A stretch of 5,742 nucleotides of DNA from Candidatus Altimarinota bacterium (GTDB lineage: Bacteria; Patescibacteria; JAEDAM01; BD1-5; UBA2023). Positions 4,589 through 5,742 of the stretch are shown here, piece by piece. The position numbers and the translations under genes were made by a program. The DNA is taken from assembly GCA_018457335.1 (NCBI GenBank), contig JAGYHI010000049.1, positions 1-5,742 on the forward strand, written 5' to 3'. The notes beneath the pieces are model-generated. The model worked only from the letters and a program-made list of their open reading frames with translations. It searched no databases and was not told the DNA's origin. Each line of letters begins with the position of its first letter. Position 1 is the stretch's first letter.

Positions 4589-5742
4589 TTATTTTTGTAA
4601 ATTTCCACCCCATTCGATGACAGAAAAGCCTTTTCTCCTAAATGGTTTGAGCTCTTGCTCTTCTATTTCAATTTCTTCATTTAGTCCTTTATAATCTATA
4701 AAAACTCGCTGTATCGAATCTGGTTTTGGAATTATCGTAATTGGCGCAGAAAAATTCATATCTTCATTTGTATAAAATCGCACAAAATAATATGGTTTTT
4801 CGAGCATCTTATCGAGCCAAAACTCTTTGAAATATGCAATTTCTTTTTGATTTAATCCAAGAATTTGCAATTTTTCACCTAAAAATAAGTCCATATTTTC
4901 TTTTTTTACGATAAATCCATCTTCTTTTTTCTTCAAAAAAAGTCAATCTTCCCAGAATAAATACGGATAATTTTTGCCTTCAAATTCGATGTTTCCGTTT
5001 GGTTTTACCATGACTTCCCATTTATTTTTGTATGTCGGAATTGAGATCAAATTTCGCTTTTTCCAGTCAAGCGTCACAGAAATTTTTTGCTTTTTCTCTG
5101 GATAAAGATAAATCACCGGCTTGGCTCCGCAAGACAATCCAAACCGCATCACGGTTTGTGATTTTACAAACGCTACTCTTCTCCCGAAAGGATCGTCCCA
5201 GAAAAATATTGGCAATTCCTTTATAAAATCCTCATAATCCATCCACTTTTTTTTACCCTTTTCATCGTATCCATCATCTCAAAACATTGACATCGCCGCA
5301 ATGTGTGCCTTATGTAGTTTCTGCAAAAAAGGATGATTTTTGTCAGCAAATCCATAGACTTTTTCACCGCTTCCAGTCTCTCAGATAACTTTTAGATCTT
5401 CATTTTTATAGGTCAAAATTTCATCTTTTTTCTTGTCTCCATCTAAAACCGAAACGATGAATTTTCCCTGAAAATCGAGAGCATATTTTCTTACGCCGCA
5501 GCCATTATTTTCTTCGCTGTGGTACCATTGTATTTCTTTTTTATACTCCGGTATTTTTATATCAAGATAGGTTATTTTTTCTTCATATCCTTCCTTGGAT
5601 TTTTTCATTTTTTCTTTCTCAAAAGGGAGATCGAGCGAGTAAATTGCCGTGGTGCCATCGGGCATTTTTTTATAGATTCCTTTGTTTGAAAATATGCTTA
5701 TTTTTAATTTTTCTTTATTATATTTTTCTTTTATTTTTTTCT
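4589..5742 (-). CDS. Uncharacterised KPVIYLYP/EWGG-motif protein, 5' end missing
   Basis: The frame runs from the right edge to TAA 4589-4591, giving 383 visible residues; the start lies outside the window. UGA is read as Gly at visible residues 120 (5381-5383), 154 (5279-5281) and 266 (4943-4945), joining three fragments. The visible N-terminus is lysine-rich, followed by a section with PDGTTAIYSLD and NNGCGVRKYALD. The C-terminal half is the recognisable part: KPVIYLYPEK (207-216), a beta-rich stretch with KWEVMVKPNGNI, YPYLFWEDG, then LGLNQKEIAYFKEFW and a final EWGGNLQK. I recall this KPVIYLYP to EWGG arrangement from uncharacterised, often secreted or lipoprotein-like proteins of Firmicutes and CPR bacteria, but know no function or firm family name. 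A signal sequence would lie beyond the edge. It is probably co-transcribed with the DUF1835-type gene. Confidence 0.85.

Overview
The window comes from a bacterium that reads UGA as glycine (genetic code 25), which points to the candidate phyla Absconditabacteria (SR1) or Gracilibacteria within the CPR/Patescibacteria. Five minus-strand reading frames continue through 15 in-frame UGA codons. Several fall exactly on glycines that are invariant in known families, such as the last residue of GQDPYHG in uracil-DNA glycosylase and the Gly before Trp in its GWxxFTD motif. Read with the standard code, two genes break into pieces, one loses its N-terminus, and others are hidden. The sequence is AT-rich, and most genes lack a visible Shine-Dalgarno site.

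Layout. Bases 1-260 hold no gene. They carry a cluster of short palindromic dispersed repeats. Bases 261-2261 form a minus-strand operon, in transcription order: gltX (glutamyl-tRNA synthetase, 489 aa), a 110-aa zinc-ribbon protein, and a 58-aa single-pass membrane peptide. Bases 2402-3079 (minus) are ung, family 1 uracil-DNA glycosylase, 225 aa with six UGA codons. Bases 3080-3302 are a divergent promoter region. It contains a perfect sigma-70 type promoter, a leader hairpin and a strong Shine-Dalgarno site for the plus-strand gene at 3303-3680, a 125-aa four-helix membrane protein of unknown function. Two back-to-back hairpins at 3677-3730 separate that gene from the convergent minus-strand pair: a 279-aa DUF1835/DUF3658-type protein (3730-4569) and, upstream of it, an uncharacterised protein with KPVIYLYP and EWGG motifs (4589 to the right edge, 5' end missing).

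The genes do not form one pathway. gltX serves translation, ung serves base-excision repair of uracil in DNA, and the rest are uncharacterised. The plus-strand membrane gene stands out. It has no UGA codon, very few glycines, a consensus promoter and a strong ribosome-binding site, all unlike its neighbours, so it may be a later arrival. No tRNA, rRNA, CRISPR array or insertion sequence was seen. The clearest unusual biology is the recoding itself and its uneven use between genes.
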